Positions 1-7,584 of a DNA stretch of 64,000 nucleotides are shown piece after piece. This DNA is from Denitromonas sp. (GTDB lineage: Bacteria > Pseudomonadota > Gammaproteobacteria > Burkholderiales > Rhodocyclaceae), in the NCBI RefSeq assembly GCF_034676725.1, contig NZ_JAUCBR010000004.1:248001-312000 (forward strand), in the 5' to 3' direction. A program made the translations under genes and the position numbers. Below the pieces are notes generated by a model that was given only the letters and a program-made list of their open reading frames with translations, had not been told where the DNA came from and did not search any database. Every line of letters starts with the position of its first letter. Within the stretch, counting starts at the first letter, position 1.

Positions 1-1
1 G

Positions 2-337
2 ACCGCGCCCTTCGTCGGCCTGTTCGGCACGGTCTGGGGCATCTACCACGCGCTCACCAGCATCAGCCTCAGCGGCATGGCCTCCATCGACAAGGTCGCC
101 GGCCCGGTCGGCGAGGCGCTGATCATGACCGCCTTCGGCCTCTTCGTCGCCATCCCCGCCGTGCTCGCCTATAACGGTTTCAACCGCGCCAACCGCGTCG
201 AGCTGTCCGAGCTCGACGGCTTCGCCCACGACCTGCACGCCTACTTCACCACCGGCTCGCGCATTGCCGTGGCCGCGCCCGCCACCCAGCAGCGTGGCGC
301 CGGCAAGCCGGTCCGCCCGATCACCGAGGTGGCGTAA
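2..337 (+). CDS. exbB: ExbB/TolQ/MotA-family proton channel protein, C-terminal part
   Basis: The reading frame is open from the window edge, so the start of the gene lies outside. The visible 111 residues begin TAPFVGLFGTVWGIYHAL, the conserved TolQ/ExbB channel segment (GLxGTVxGI), followed by a second hydrophobic segment with GEALIMTAFGLFVAIPAVLAY, the last membrane helix of the family. The stop codon overlaps the ATG of exbD by one base, the usual exbB-exbD arrangement. ExbB and ExbD form the inner-membrane proton-driven motor that energises TonB-dependent uptake, and the ferrous-iron operon downstream fits an ExbB rather than TolQ assignment. No tonB gene is seen in the window. Confidence 0.93.
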   Translation, partial: TAPFVGLFGTVWGIYHALTSISLSGMASIDKVAGPVGEALIMTAFGLFVAIPAVLAYNGFNRANRVELSELDGFAHDLHAYFTTGSRIAVAAPATQQRGAGKPVRPITEVA

Positions 338-756
338 TGGCCTTTGGCGGATTCGACAACACGGGGCATAGCGCCCCGATGAGCGAGATCAACACCACGC
401 CGCTGGTCGACGTGATGCTGGTGCTGCTGATCATCTTCATGATCACCGCGCCGCTGCTCACCCACTCGGTCAAGATCGACCTGCCCACGGCCAGCAGCGC
501 ACCGACCGTCGAGCCCCCCGACGCCATCACCCTGTCGCTCGACGCCGCCGGTGCACTGTTCTGGAACAACGAATCCCTGCCGCAAGACGCGCTGGCCCAG
601 CGCCTCGCCGATGTCGCGGCACAAACCCCCCAGCCCGAGTTACATCTGCGTGCCGACAAAGACACCCGCTACGAAGCGATTGCCGAGTTGATGGCCGCCG
701 CCCGCCTCGCCGGCGTGGAGAAGCTCGGCTTCGTCACGCTCCCCGCCCGCGAGTAA
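337..756 (+). CDS. exbD: ExbD/TolR-family biopolymer transport protein
   Basis: A 139-residue protein with the family layout: short cytoplasmic N-terminus, one membrane helix at about residues 24-42, then a periplasmic domain. The motif SEINTTPLVDVMLVLLIIFM contains the conserved proton-path aspartate (D29, in PLVDVML) of ExbD/TolR. Its ATG overlaps the exbB stop by one base, so translation is probably coupled. With ExbB it would convert proton-motive force into mechanical work on TonB. The ferrous-iron operon begins about 0.5 kb downstream, so a role in iron or metal-complex uptake is the likely one, but TolQR function cannot be fully excluded from sequence alone. Confidence 0.93.
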   Translation: MAFGGFDNTGHSAPMSEINTTPLVDVMLVLLIIFMITAPLLTHSVKIDLPTASSAPTVEPPDAITLSLDAAGALFWNNESLPQDALAQRLADVAAQTPQPELHLRADKDTRYEAIAELMAAARLAGVEKLGFVTLPARE

Positions 757-1206
757 TACCCCGCACCTGGCACACCCGCTACGCGGCGGGTGAGCCGGCC
801 GCATCGCTTCAGCAAACGCCGATATCCACGCGCCGCAACACGACAGCCAAGCGCGGCCTCACACCAGGCATCGGCGCACGGTCCTGACAACGGACCCGGC
901 TACCCAGCCATTCGGCAACACCCGTCCCCCATCGCGCCCTCCGAACACCACAGATCGCCGCAAGCACGGTCATCGGCGGTGCTCACGCCCGCGATATCGT
1001 GCCGCCCCCCTGCCCGGGCGCACGCGTCACCTGAATCCGAAACGAGCGTCGCTGGCGGCATCACGATCCCGCCTTGATCGCCAGAACCGGCGACGCCCCG
1101 ACGCGCGCCCGCACGCCAAAGCAGTGCCCACAGCGCGCCAACCCGCTCAGTCACGGACACGACGCCACCCATCGAACTGACATATCTCACCCCAAACCCC
1201 GTAAAC
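757..1206. other. Non-coding stretch between exbD and ftrA
   Basis: About 450 bases without a convincing gene. Just after exbD there is a short GC-rich inverted repeat (773-779 with 786-792) without a T-run, a weak terminator candidate. The open frames in this stretch are low-complexity, rich in Arg/Pro/Ser/His, and lack ribosome binding sites, so I read the region as spacer. The functional part is the ftrA promoter at its right end. Confidence 0.6.
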
Positions 1207-1209
1207 GTG

Positions 1210-1238
1210 TTGCGAGTCATTCTCATTCGCGATACTAT
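1210..1238 (+). promoter_or_regulatory. ftrA promoter with Fur-like operator
   Basis: A 24-base element at 1211-1234 (TGCGAGTCATTC followed by TCATTCGCGATA) sits between a -35-like TTGCGA (1210-1215) and a -10-like TACTAT (1233-1238) with 17 bases between them. Its core resembles the 7-1-7 inverted Fur box. A closely related element (19 of 24 identical) lies in the same promoter position upstream of the second S4 gene at 5945-5968. Placement over the promoter is what a repressor such as Fur would require. Fur identity is inference. Confidence 0.55.
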
Positions 1239-1269
1239 TCGCGCACTTTTAGATATCGGAGCTTTCTGA

Positions 1270-1812
1270 ATGTCCTTCGCCCGCCACGCCATCGCCCTCA
1301 CCCTGCTCGCCGCCCCGCTAAGCAGCCAAGCCATCGAGTACCCCATCGGCACGCCGCAGCAGCATTTCGGCATGGAAATTGCGGCAGTCTATCTACAGCC
1401 GATTGAGATGGAGCCCGAAGGGATGATGAAGAAGACGACCGACTCTGATATTCACATCGAAGCTGACATCAGAGCCTTGAGCAACAACCCAAACGGCTTT
1501 GAAGAGGGCGCCTGGATTCCCTATCTCTCCGTCAAGTTCACCGTCGAAAAGGTAGGTAGCGACTGGAAATTGTCCGGCGACTTCATGCCCATGGTGGCCA
1601 ACGACGGGCCGCACTACGGCGACAACATCAAACTCGACGGACCCGGAAAATATATTGTCAAATATTCTATTTTTCCGCCGAGTGCCACTTCGCACAGCAG
1701 CACACTCGGTCGCCATACTGACCGCCTCACTGGCGTGCGCCCGTGGTTCAAGCCCTTCGAGGTGGAAAATGAATTTACATTCGTCGGCGTGGGCAAAAAG
1801 GGCGGCTACTGA
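1270..1812 (+). CDS. ftrA: FtrA, P19-type periplasmic ferrous-iron binding protein
   Basis: A 180-residue protein with a signal peptide ending near SSQA (residue 21) and an Ig-like iron-transport domain of the P19/Tp34/FetP family. H62, M108, H115 and H149 have nearly the same spacing as the metal ligands of Campylobacter P19 (His, Met seven residues before His, then a distant His), and the acidic stretch EMEPEG at 47-51 is also typical. The family binds Fe2+ and copper in the periplasm and delivers iron to an FTR1 permease. It is the first gene of the operon, followed after one base by the porin gene. Known FtrABCD systems (Bordetella, Brucella) have this same component order, except for the porin. 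Confidence 0.9.
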   Translation: MSFARHAIALTLLAAPLSSQAIEYPIGTPQQHFGMEIAAVYLQPIEMEPEGMMKKTTDSDIHIEADIRALSNNPNGFEEGAWIPYLSVKFTVEKVGSDWKLSGDFMPMVANDGPHYGDNIKLDGPGKYIVKYSIFPPSATSHSSTLGRHTDRLTGVRPWFKPFEVENEFTFVGVGKKGGY

Positions 1813-1813
1813 C

Positions 1814-3325
1814 ATGGCGAGACCGTCCGTAACATTGGCGCTAGCATTGATGGCAGCCGCCAGCACAACCCACGCGGCAGCGCCCACACAAGAGCAGTTT
1901 CTAACCGAGCTACGCCGACTGGCCGAACGAGTAGAAAAGCTAGAACAGCGCAATGCTGTGCTTCAAAATATGATAACGCCCGGAGCGGAAGCCCATGGAT
2001 CGGCGCTTACCAGCCGTGTTGAAGCGCTCGAACAGCTCAATCGTGACATCAATGCCAGCATGGTAAGCGGTCGTATTAGCGCCAACGAACCCGAGCTAAT
2101 TACAAGATTAAAGGCCGTCGAGAGCGCCAGCCTGTCCTATCAGAAGCAGGCCCGTAAGATCGAATCTCTCGACGAGATCAGCGCCGAGGCAAACATGCTT
2201 GCGGTCGCTCAACGAATCAACAGAAACGGTCGCACTAGCAACACTCCGGAGAATCTACTCAATTGGCGCGGCGATGTCTCTGTCGCCCTGCCCGGAGGAA
2301 GCATGGGCAATGCCAACGGGCAGTTCTTCGCCCATGTACGCCTCGGCCAAGGCGAAGGTTTCACTCTTCAGCGGCCTGCCTATTCCAGCACGCTCAACGC
2401 AAGCAACTTTCAGCTTGACAATCCAGATAGCCAGCGTAACACCGCCAACAGCACCGTCTTGTTGGCCCAAGCCTGGTACCAACTAAATGTTCCATTGCCA
2501 CTGGGTGGTTTTGCTGGACGGTCGAAGGAGCACATTGAGATCAATGTAGGCAAAATGGACCCCTTCGTATTTTTTGATCAGAACTCCTTTGCTGACAATG
2601 AGGCGGAGAAATTTCTCAATAGCGTCTTCGTGCACAACCCGATGCTTGATGCAGGTGGCGCAATGGGCGTCGACGACTATGGATTTACCCCAGGCCTTCG
2701 CGTCGCCTACCACAGTGACCAATCTAGTCCAGAGTGGTGGCGCGCATCCGTCGGCATCTTCGGCGCAGGGAGCGGCGCTACGTTCGGAAAGAGTTTCAAC
2801 CAGCCGATGCTGATCGGCCAACTTGAATTTGGTCGCAAATTCTTCGGCGGACTGGATGGCACATACAGGGTCTACGCATGGCGCAACAGCCAATACGAAG
2901 GTTTTGACAGCGCCATTGGTACGACCACGGGCTGGGGTATGAGTGTGGATCAGCGCGTGGATAGTGACGTAGCGTTTTTCGCCCGCTATGGACAAAGCAC
3001 CAGCGGCAAAACGTCCTTTGACCGCACACTCACGGTAGGCGCTGAAATAACCGGAAACGCTTGGGGCCGCGGCGCCGATAGCGTCGGCTTGGCATGGGGT
3101 TGGCTGCGATCCGGCAATAACTTCCGCCGCGAAACGGCCGCCGATCCAACACTCGCAGGCTATGCGGCCAGCGGTGTTGAGCAAATCGCGGAATTGTATT
3201 ACCGGTGGTACCTCAACCCAAGGCTCTCCCTCACACCAGACCTGCAATTCATCCATCGCGCCGGCGCCAATGGTGACGCCGACCTGGTCACCGCCGCGGG
3301 CGTGCGCGCCCTGTATGCCTTCTAA
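1814..3325 (+). CDS. OprB-like outer-membrane porin with N-terminal coiled coil
   Basis: The ATG at 1814, one base after the ftrA stop, gives a 503-residue protein with a signal peptide (cut near THA, residue 21-22). The open frame extends further upstream, but only inside ftrA. After the signal comes a heptad-rich segment (about residues 29-55, LRRLAERVEKLEQRN) and further helical sequence up to about 130, then a long beta-strand-rich part ending in RALYAF, a C-terminal aromatic residue typical of outer-membrane barrels. The layout matches carbohydrate-selective (OprB/S-layer-homology) porins. Its location between ftrA and ftrB suggests that it admits iron or an iron complex through the outer membrane, but that is inference. 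Base composition is visibly less GC-rich than in its neighbours. Confidence 0.75.
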   Translation: MARPSVTLALALMAAASTTHAAAPTQEQFLTELRRLAERVEKLEQRNAVLQNMITPGAEAHGSALTSRVEALEQLNRDINASMVSGRISANEPELITRLKAVESASLSYQKQARKIESLDEISAEANMLAVAQRINRNGRTSNTPENLLNWRGDVSVALPGGSMGNANGQFFAHVRLGQGEGFTLQRPAYSSTLNASNFQLDNPDSQRNTANSTVLLAQAWYQLNVPLPLGGFAGRSKEHIEINVGKMDPFVFFDQNSFADNEAEKFLNSVFVHNPMLDAGGAMGVDDYGFTPGLRVAYHSDQSSPEWWRASVGIFGAGSGATFGKSFNQPMLIGQLEFGRKFFGGLDGTYRVYAWRNSQYEGFDSAIGTTTGWGMSVDQRVDSDVAFFARYGQSTSGKTSFDRTLTVGAEITGNAWGRGADSVGLAWGWLRSGNNFRRETAADPTLAGYAASGVEQIAELYYRWYLNPRLSLTPDLQFIHRAGANGDADLVTAAGVRALYAF

Positions 3326-3333
3326 GGCCACCG

Positions 3334-3373
3334 CTTGACGTCAGCCCCGTCGCTTGATCGCGGCGGGGCGTCA
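3334..3373 (+). other. Intra-operon hairpin between porin gene and ftrB
   Basis: GCCCCG (3344-3349) pairs with CGGGGC (3364-3369), and the flanking TGAC/GTCA can extend the stem across a bulge. There is no T-run after it, so it may adjust mRNA stability or relative expression within the operon rather than terminate it. Confidence 0.35.
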
Positions 3374-3390
3374 CCGTTTCTGGAGTCTGT

Positions 3391-3717
3391 ATGCGCCGCA
3401 CCGTCCTCGCCCTCTGTCTGACCGCCCTCGCCAGCACCGCCGCGTGGGCCGACAAGCCCACCTTCACGCTCACCGCCGAGAACGGCCGCTTCACGCCCGA
3501 GGTGGTCGAAGTGCCGGCCAACACCCGATTCCGGCTCGAGATCACCAACAAGAACGCCGGCCCGGAAGAATTCGAAAGCGTCGAGCTGCGCAAGGAAACC
3601 GTGCTCGCCCCGGGGGTCACGCGCACCATCGTTTTCGCCCCGCTCAAACCGGGCCGCTATCCGTTCTTTGGTGAATTTCACCCCGACACCGCCAAGGGCG
3701 AGATCGTCGCCAAATAA
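3391..3717 (+). CDS. ftrB: FtrB, periplasmic cupredoxin-like protein
   Basis: A 108-residue protein with a signal peptide (cleavage after AWA, about residue 20) and a single cupredoxin domain (FTPEVVEVPANTRFRLEITNKN near the start, GRYPFFGEFHPDTAKGEI at the end). The mature part has no cysteine, so a normal blue-copper site is missing. This agrees with the FtrB/EfeO-type cupredoxins, which are thought to oxidise or handle Fe2+ with unusual copper sites. It lies 11 bases upstream of ftrC. In the Ftr model it oxidises ferrous iron before permeation. Confidence 0.87.
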   Translation: MRRTVLALCLTALASTAAWADKPTFTLTAENGRFTPEVVEVPANTRFRLEITNKNAGPEEFESVELRKETVLAPGVTRTIVFAPLKPGRYPFFGEFHPDTAKGEIVAK

Positions 3718-3728
3718 GGAGCGCCGCC

Positions 3729-4553
3729 ATGGGTAACGCAACCTTCATCGTCTGGCGCGAGAGCGTCGAGGCCATCCTGATCATCGCCATTCTGTATTCA
3801 TGGATCCAGGCGCGCGGCGACGGCCGCATCCGCCTGCGCCACCTGTGGCTGGGCGTGGCCGGCGGCATTGGCCTGGCCGTGGCGCTGGCGGCGGCGATGC
3901 TCGGCTTTCATTCACAACTGGCCGGCGCCACGCTGGAGGCCTTCCAGGCCAGCATCATGATCGTCGCCGCGCTGCTGGTCACCCACATGGTGGTGTGGAT
4001 GCGCCACCACGGGCGCACGCTCAAGCGCGATCTGGAATCGGGCCTGGCCCGCGCCGCCGAAGAGACCGGCGGGCTGTCGGCAGCGCTGCTCGCTGCCATT
4101 GCCGTCGGCCGCGAGGGCGCCGAGACGGTGCTGTTTCTCTACGGCATCGTGGCCGAGAACCCCGACGGCGGCTGGGTCGACCTGATGCTCGGCGCGGCCT
4201 TCGGCGCCGGCCTGGCGGCGATGACGGCGGTGCTGTTCATGAAAGGCTCGCGCCTGTTGCCGCAGCGGGTGTTCTTCCGCATCAGCGAAGTGCTGTTGCT
4301 GCTGCTCGCCTCGGGGCTGCTGGTGTCGGGCCTGGAAGGCTTCCTCAACCTCGAGTGGCTGCCGCCGCTGGTCGAACCGGTGTGGGATAGCGGTGCCGTG
4401 CTCGAAGACAACGGCCTGCTCGGCACCTTTGCCGGCTATCGCGCGCGCCCGGCGCTGAGCGTGCTGGGGCTGTGGCTGCTGTACTGGGCGGCAACGCTGT
4501 GGCTGCTGCGCCGGAAGCCCGCACCGGCCGACAAGCGCTGGAGTGCGGCATGA
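3729..4553 (+). CDS. ftrC: FtrC, FTR1-family iron permease
   Basis: A 274-residue polytopic membrane protein with about seven hydrophobic segments and both FTR1 signature motifs: RESVE at residues 10-14 in the first helix and REGAE at 128-132 in the fourth. These REXXE motifs are required for iron translocation in yeast Ftr1p and bacterial EfeU. A ribosome binding site (AAGGAG) precedes the ATG. The stop codon overlaps the start of ftrD (ATGA), indicating translational coupling. It would move iron supplied by FtrA/FtrB across the inner membrane. Confidence 0.95.
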   Translation: MGNATFIVWRESVEAILIIAILYSWIQARGDGRIRLRHLWLGVAGGIGLAVALAAAMLGFHSQLAGATLEAFQASIMIVAALLVTHMVVWMRHHGRTLKRDLESGLARAAEETGGLSAALLAAIAVGREGAETVLFLYGIVAENPDGGWVDLMLGAAFGAGLAAMTAVLFMKGSRLLPQRVFFRISEVLLLLLASGLLVSGLEGFLNLEWLPPLVEPVWDSGAVLEDNGLLGTFAGYRARPALSVLGLWLLYWAATLWLLRRKPAPADKRWSAA

Positions 4554-5932
4554 GTTGTGCTGCCCCTGCACCGACGCCAGGCCGGCTGGCCGCCTTCGGC
4601 CGGTGGATGCAGCGCAACTGCCAATGGGTGCTGGGCCTGCAGTGGGTCACGCTGATCGTCTACCTGTTTCTGGTGGCCGTGCCGGCCTTCCTGCCGCTGC
4701 CCGACAGCCAGGCACACCTGTGGGACAACCTCACCCGCTTTGCCCAGTTCGTCTTCTGGGGCATCTGGTGGCCCTTCGTGCTGGTCAGCATGATGCTGAT
4801 GGGGCGGGCCTGGTGCGGGGTGCTGTGCCCCGAGGGCTTCGTCACCGAGCAGGTCAGCCGTTTTGGTTTGGGTCGCCCGGTGCCGCGCTGGATCAAGTGG
4901 GGCGGCTGGCCCTTCGTGGCCTTTCTGGGCACCACGGTGTATGGCCAGCTGGTGAGCGTCTATGAATACCCCAAGGCGGTGCTGCTGGTGCTGGGTGGAT
5001 CAACCGTCGCCGCCATCGCCATCGGCCTGGTGTATGGCCGCAACAAGCGGGTGTGGTGTCGCCATCTGTGCCCGGTCAATGGCGTGTTCGGCCTGCTCTC
5101 GCGCCTGGCGCCGGTGCACTTCCAGACCGACCGCTCGCGCTGGGAGCAGACCGAGTCGGCGCGTGTCATCCCGATCAACTGTGCGCCGCTGGTCGACATC
5201 CGTCGCATGGAAACCAGCGCCGGCTGCCACATGTGCGGGCGCTGCGCCGGCCACCGCGATGCGGTCGAGCTGGCCGGGCGGGCACCGGGCAGCGAGATTG
5301 CCCGGCTCGACGCCGACGACGCCAGCCCGTGGGACGTCCGCCTGCTGGTCTATGGCCTGATCGGAACCGCCATCGGCGCCTTCCAGTGGTCGGCCTCGCC
5401 GTGGTTCGTCCAGGCCAAGATGGCGGCGGCGGAATGGCTGATCGAGCGCGACAGCTACGCCCTGCTCGGCGACAACGCACCGTGGTGGCTGCTCACCCAC
5501 TACCCCGAAGCCAGCGATGTGTTCACCTGGCTCGACGGACTGATGATCCTCGCCTACATCGGCGCGGCCGCGCTGCTCATCGGCGGCTGGATCTCGCTGT
5601 GGCTGCGTCTGGCGGGCTGGCTCACCGGGCGTGCCCGCGCCCATCTGCAACTAGCCTATGCGCTGATCCCGATCGGTGGCGCCGGGGTGTTCCTCGGCCT
5701 GTCGGCGCTGACCGTATCGCTGCTCGCGGCCGAGGGCATCGACATTGCGCACCTGCCGCTCATCCGTGGCCTGCTGCTGGCCGCGGCCAGCCTCGCCAGC
5801 CTGGTGCTCGCCGGCCGGATGCTGTCGCGCATGGCATTGAGCGCATCGCGCGCCGCCCTCGTGCTGGCGACATTCACGGCTGCCGGCGCCGGCGCCGTGC
5901 TGCCCTGGGTGGTGATGTACTACGTGTGGTGA
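4550..5932 (+). CDS. ftrD: FtrD, membrane polyferredoxin (NapH/CcoG-like)
   Basis: Starting at the ATG that overlaps the ftrC stop gives 460 residues; the frame is open upstream only within ftrC. Cysteine motifs CGVLCP (C89, C93) and CRHLCP (C170, C174), plus C211 and the cluster C226/C229/C232, resemble the 4Fe-4S motifs of NapH/NosR membrane proteins. Four to six membrane helices surround them, and a second hydrophobic block fills the C-terminal half. FtrD is proposed to accept the electron released when FtrB oxidises Fe2+. Last gene of the iron operon; it is followed by an AT-richer promoter region for the S4 paralogue. Confidence 0.88.
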   Translation: MSCAAPAPTPGRLAAFGRWMQRNCQWVLGLQWVTLIVYLFLVAVPAFLPLPDSQAHLWDNLTRFAQFVFWGIWWPFVLVSMMLMGRAWCGVLCPEGFVTEQVSRFGLGRPVPRWIKWGGWPFVAFLGTTVYGQLVSVYEYPKAVLLVLGGSTVAAIAIGLVYGRNKRVWCRHLCPVNGVFGLLSRLAPVHFQTDRSRWEQTESARVIPINCAPLVDIRRMETSAGCHMCGRCAGHRDAVELAGRAPGSEIARLDADDASPWDVRLLVYGLIGTAIGAFQWSASPWFVQAKMAAAEWLIERDSYALLGDNAPWWLLTHYPEASDVFTWLDGLMILAYIGAAALLIGGWISLWLRLAGWLTGRARAHLQLAYALIPIGGAGVFLGLSALTVSLLAAEGIDIAHLPLIRGLLLAAASLASLVLAGRMLSRMALSASRAALVLATFTAAGAGAVLPWVVMYYVW

Positions 5933-5943
5933 GCACCACTTAA

Positions 5944-5972
5944 TTGCGAATGCTTCGCATTTGCGATAATAT
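5944..5972 (+). promoter_or_regulatory. Promoter and Fur-like operator of the second S4 gene
   Basis: TGCGAATGCTTCGCA (5945-5959) is a near-perfect 7-1-7 inverted repeat (6 of 7 arms match). The whole 24-base element 5945-5968 matches the ftrA operator at 19 positions. A -35-like TTGCGA (5944-5949) and -10-like TAATAT (5967-5972) are 17 bases apart, exactly as at ftrA. Confidence 0.55.
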
Positions 5973-5975
5973 CCC

Positions 5976-6008
5976 GATCCGGTAGCGACAGCCTGTCGCC
6001 ACCGGATC
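5976..6008 (+). promoter_or_regulatory. Long leader hairpin upstream of the S4 paralogue
   Basis: GATCCGGT (5976-5983) pairs with ACCGGATC (6001-6008), and GCGACA (5985-5990) with TGTCGC (5994-5999), loop GCC, with one A/C mismatch between the two stem parts. It begins at about the expected transcription start of the promoter at 5944-5972. No T-run follows, so a protective or regulatory 5' structure is more likely than a terminator. Confidence 0.5.
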
Positions 6009-6139
6009 AGCCCGCCACCCGCCCCGCCGCGGGAAGCCAGCCACGCCACCTGGGAGTCCGGCCCGCTTCCCGCCGCACCGCGCGCGACATGCCGCCTCCC
6101 CCCGCGCCTGCCCGCAGGCTCCGACACCAAGGAGATGTC

Positions 6140-6754
6140 ATGTCCCGTTTCACCGGCCCGCGCGTCAAGGTCATGCGCGCCCTGGGCACCGAGTTGCCCG
6201 GCCTGTCCCGCAAATCCATCGGCGACCGCCCGCACCCGCCCGGCCAGCACGGCGCCCGCAGCAACCGGCGCAAGTCCGACTACGGCCTGCAGCTGATCGA
6301 GAAACAGAAGCTGCGCTTCAACTACGGCCTGACCGAAACCCAGATCCGCCGCCTGTTCCGCGAAGCCAAGCGCGACAAGGGCCCCACCGGCGACAAGCTG
6401 CTCGAACTGCTCGAGTCGCGGCTCGACAACGCGGTCTTCCGCGCCGGCTTCGCCCCCACCGGCATCGCCGCCCGCCAGCTGGTGCGCCATCGCCATGTGC
6501 TGCTCAACGGCCGTTCGGTGAACATTCCGTCGATCCGCGTGCGTGTCGGTGATGTCATCACCCTCACCCCCAAGGCGCGGCAGGTCGGCATTGTCGTCGC
6601 CAGCCTCGCCGAACCGGCGCTGACCCGCCCCGAATGGCTGGGCTGGAACGACAAGGACGCCGCCGCCACGGTGGTCCGCCTGCCCGAGCCCGACGAAGTG
6701 CCCTTCCCGGTCAATGTGCAGGACGTGGTCGAATACTACGCGGTGCGCATGTGA
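6140..6754 (+). CDS. Second copy of 30S ribosomal protein S4 (RpsD paralogue)
   Basis: The ATG at 6140 has GGAG nine bases upstream and yields 204 residues, close to the 200-208 usual for S4; an in-frame upstream extension lacks support. The N-terminal S4 domain (MSRFTGPRVKVMRALGTELP), the rRNA-binding S4 fold (LLELLESRLDNAVFRAGFAPT, ARQLVRHRHVLLNGRSV) and the C-terminus are present. There are no cysteines, so this is a zinc-independent form. It stands alone, away from the alpha operon with rpsK/rpoA/rplQ, so it is probably a paralogue. The operator shared with ftrA suggests metal-dependent expression. It overlaps the next gene by four bases. Confidence 0.88.
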   Translation: MSRFTGPRVKVMRALGTELPGLSRKSIGDRPHPPGQHGARSNRRKSDYGLQLIEKQKLRFNYGLTETQIRRLFREAKRDKGPTGDKLLELLESRLDNAVFRAGFAPTGIAARQLVRHRHVLLNGRSVNIPSIRVRVGDVITLTPKARQVGIVVASLAEPALTRPEWLGWNDKDAAATVVRLPEPDEVPFPVNVQDVVEYYAVRM

Positions 6755-7011
6755 GCGCCGCCGATCTGCGCCCCGACGCCCTGCCCGGCTACGAGCGCCA
6801 GCCCGAGCTGGCACTGGTGGCCGCGCTGCAGCTGGTCACGCGGTATTCAAGCACCCGCAATCCGCGCCTGGCCGAAGCGGTGGTCGGCCAGCTGCGCGCC
6901 ATTGCCGGCGACCCGCGCATCCCCGCCGTCGTCCAGCAATGCGCCTCGCGCATCCTGGGCGACTGGCAGATGCTCGCGCTCGGTGGCATGGCGCACCGCC
7001 ACACCCACTAG
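6751..7011 (+). CDS. Small hypothetical protein coupled to the S4 paralogue
   Basis: GTG at 6751 overlaps the S4 stop (GTGA) and opens an 86-residue frame ending in GGMAHRHTH. The translation is helical and alanine/leucine-rich (LVAALQLVTRYSSTRNPRLAEAVVGQLRAIA), with no signal peptide or membrane segment and one cysteine. Overlap with rpsD, codon usage like the neighbours and a normal amino-acid profile support a real gene. I do not recognise the family. Its coupling to the S4 paralogue suggests co-expression in the same condition. Confidence 0.6.
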   Translation: MSAADLRPDALPGYERQPELALVAALQLVTRYSSTRNPRLAEAVVGQLRAIAGDPRIPAVVQQCASRILGDWQMLALGGMAHRHTH

Positions 7012-7095
7012 CGGGCGGCGGGTTCGCCGGACGGTCGCGCAAAGCTGCGGAAAATTCCCTACAATGCGCGCCAACAGAACGACGGACCCGTCCCC

Positions 7096-7584
7096 ATGGA
7101 AAAACTGCTTGAACGCCTGATGTACGCCTCACGCTGGTTGCTGGCGCCCATCTATCTCGGCCTCAGCCTGGCGCTCCTCGCCCTTGGCCTGAAGTTCTTC
7201 CAGGAAGTCTTTCACGTCCTGCCGCATGTCTTCGAGACGGCCGAGACCGACCTCATCCTGCTCGTGTTGTCGCTGATCGACATGGCACTGGTCGGCGGCC
7301 TGCTGGTGATGGTGATGTTCTCCGGCTACGAAAACTTCGTCTCGCAGCTCGACATTGCCGACGACGCCGAGAAGCTCAACTGGCTGGGCAAGATGGACTC
7401 GTCGAGCCTCAAGAACAAGGTGGCCGCCTCGATCGTGGCGATCTCCTCGATCCACCTGCTCAAGGTGTTCATGAACGCCGGCAACACCGACGCCGAAAAA
7501 CTGCTGTGGTACGTGATCATCCACCTGACCTTCGTCGCGTCAGCCTTCGCCATGGGCTATCTCGACAAGATCACCCGCCACTGA
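7096..7584 (+). CDS. YqhA-family (UPF0114/TIGR00645) membrane protein
   Basis: A 162-residue protein with three to four membrane helices and the family-typical start MEKLLERLMYASRWLLAPIY and the segment SLIDMALVGGLLVMVMFSGYENFVS. Function of the family is not established. A -10-like TACAAT (7060-7065) precedes it by 30 bases without a clear -35. The stop overlaps the next ATG (TGATG), so it is probably translated together with the two small genes downstream. Confidence 0.85.
   Translation: MEKLLERLMYASRWLLAPIYLGLSLALLALGLKFFQEVFHVLPHVFETAETDLILLVLSLIDMALVGGLLVMVMFSGYENFVSQLDIADDAEKLNWLGKMDSSSLKNKVAASIVAISSIHLLKVFMNAGNTDAEKLLWYVIIHLTFVASAFAMGYLDKITRH

Noticed and set aside
790..1077. Possible small gene between exbD and ftrA
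   Set aside because: Arg/Pro/Ser-rich translation without structure and no ribosome binding site.
1655..1813. Longer N-terminus for the porin
   Set aside because: The extension lies within ftrA, and the signal peptide begins only at the ATG at 1814.
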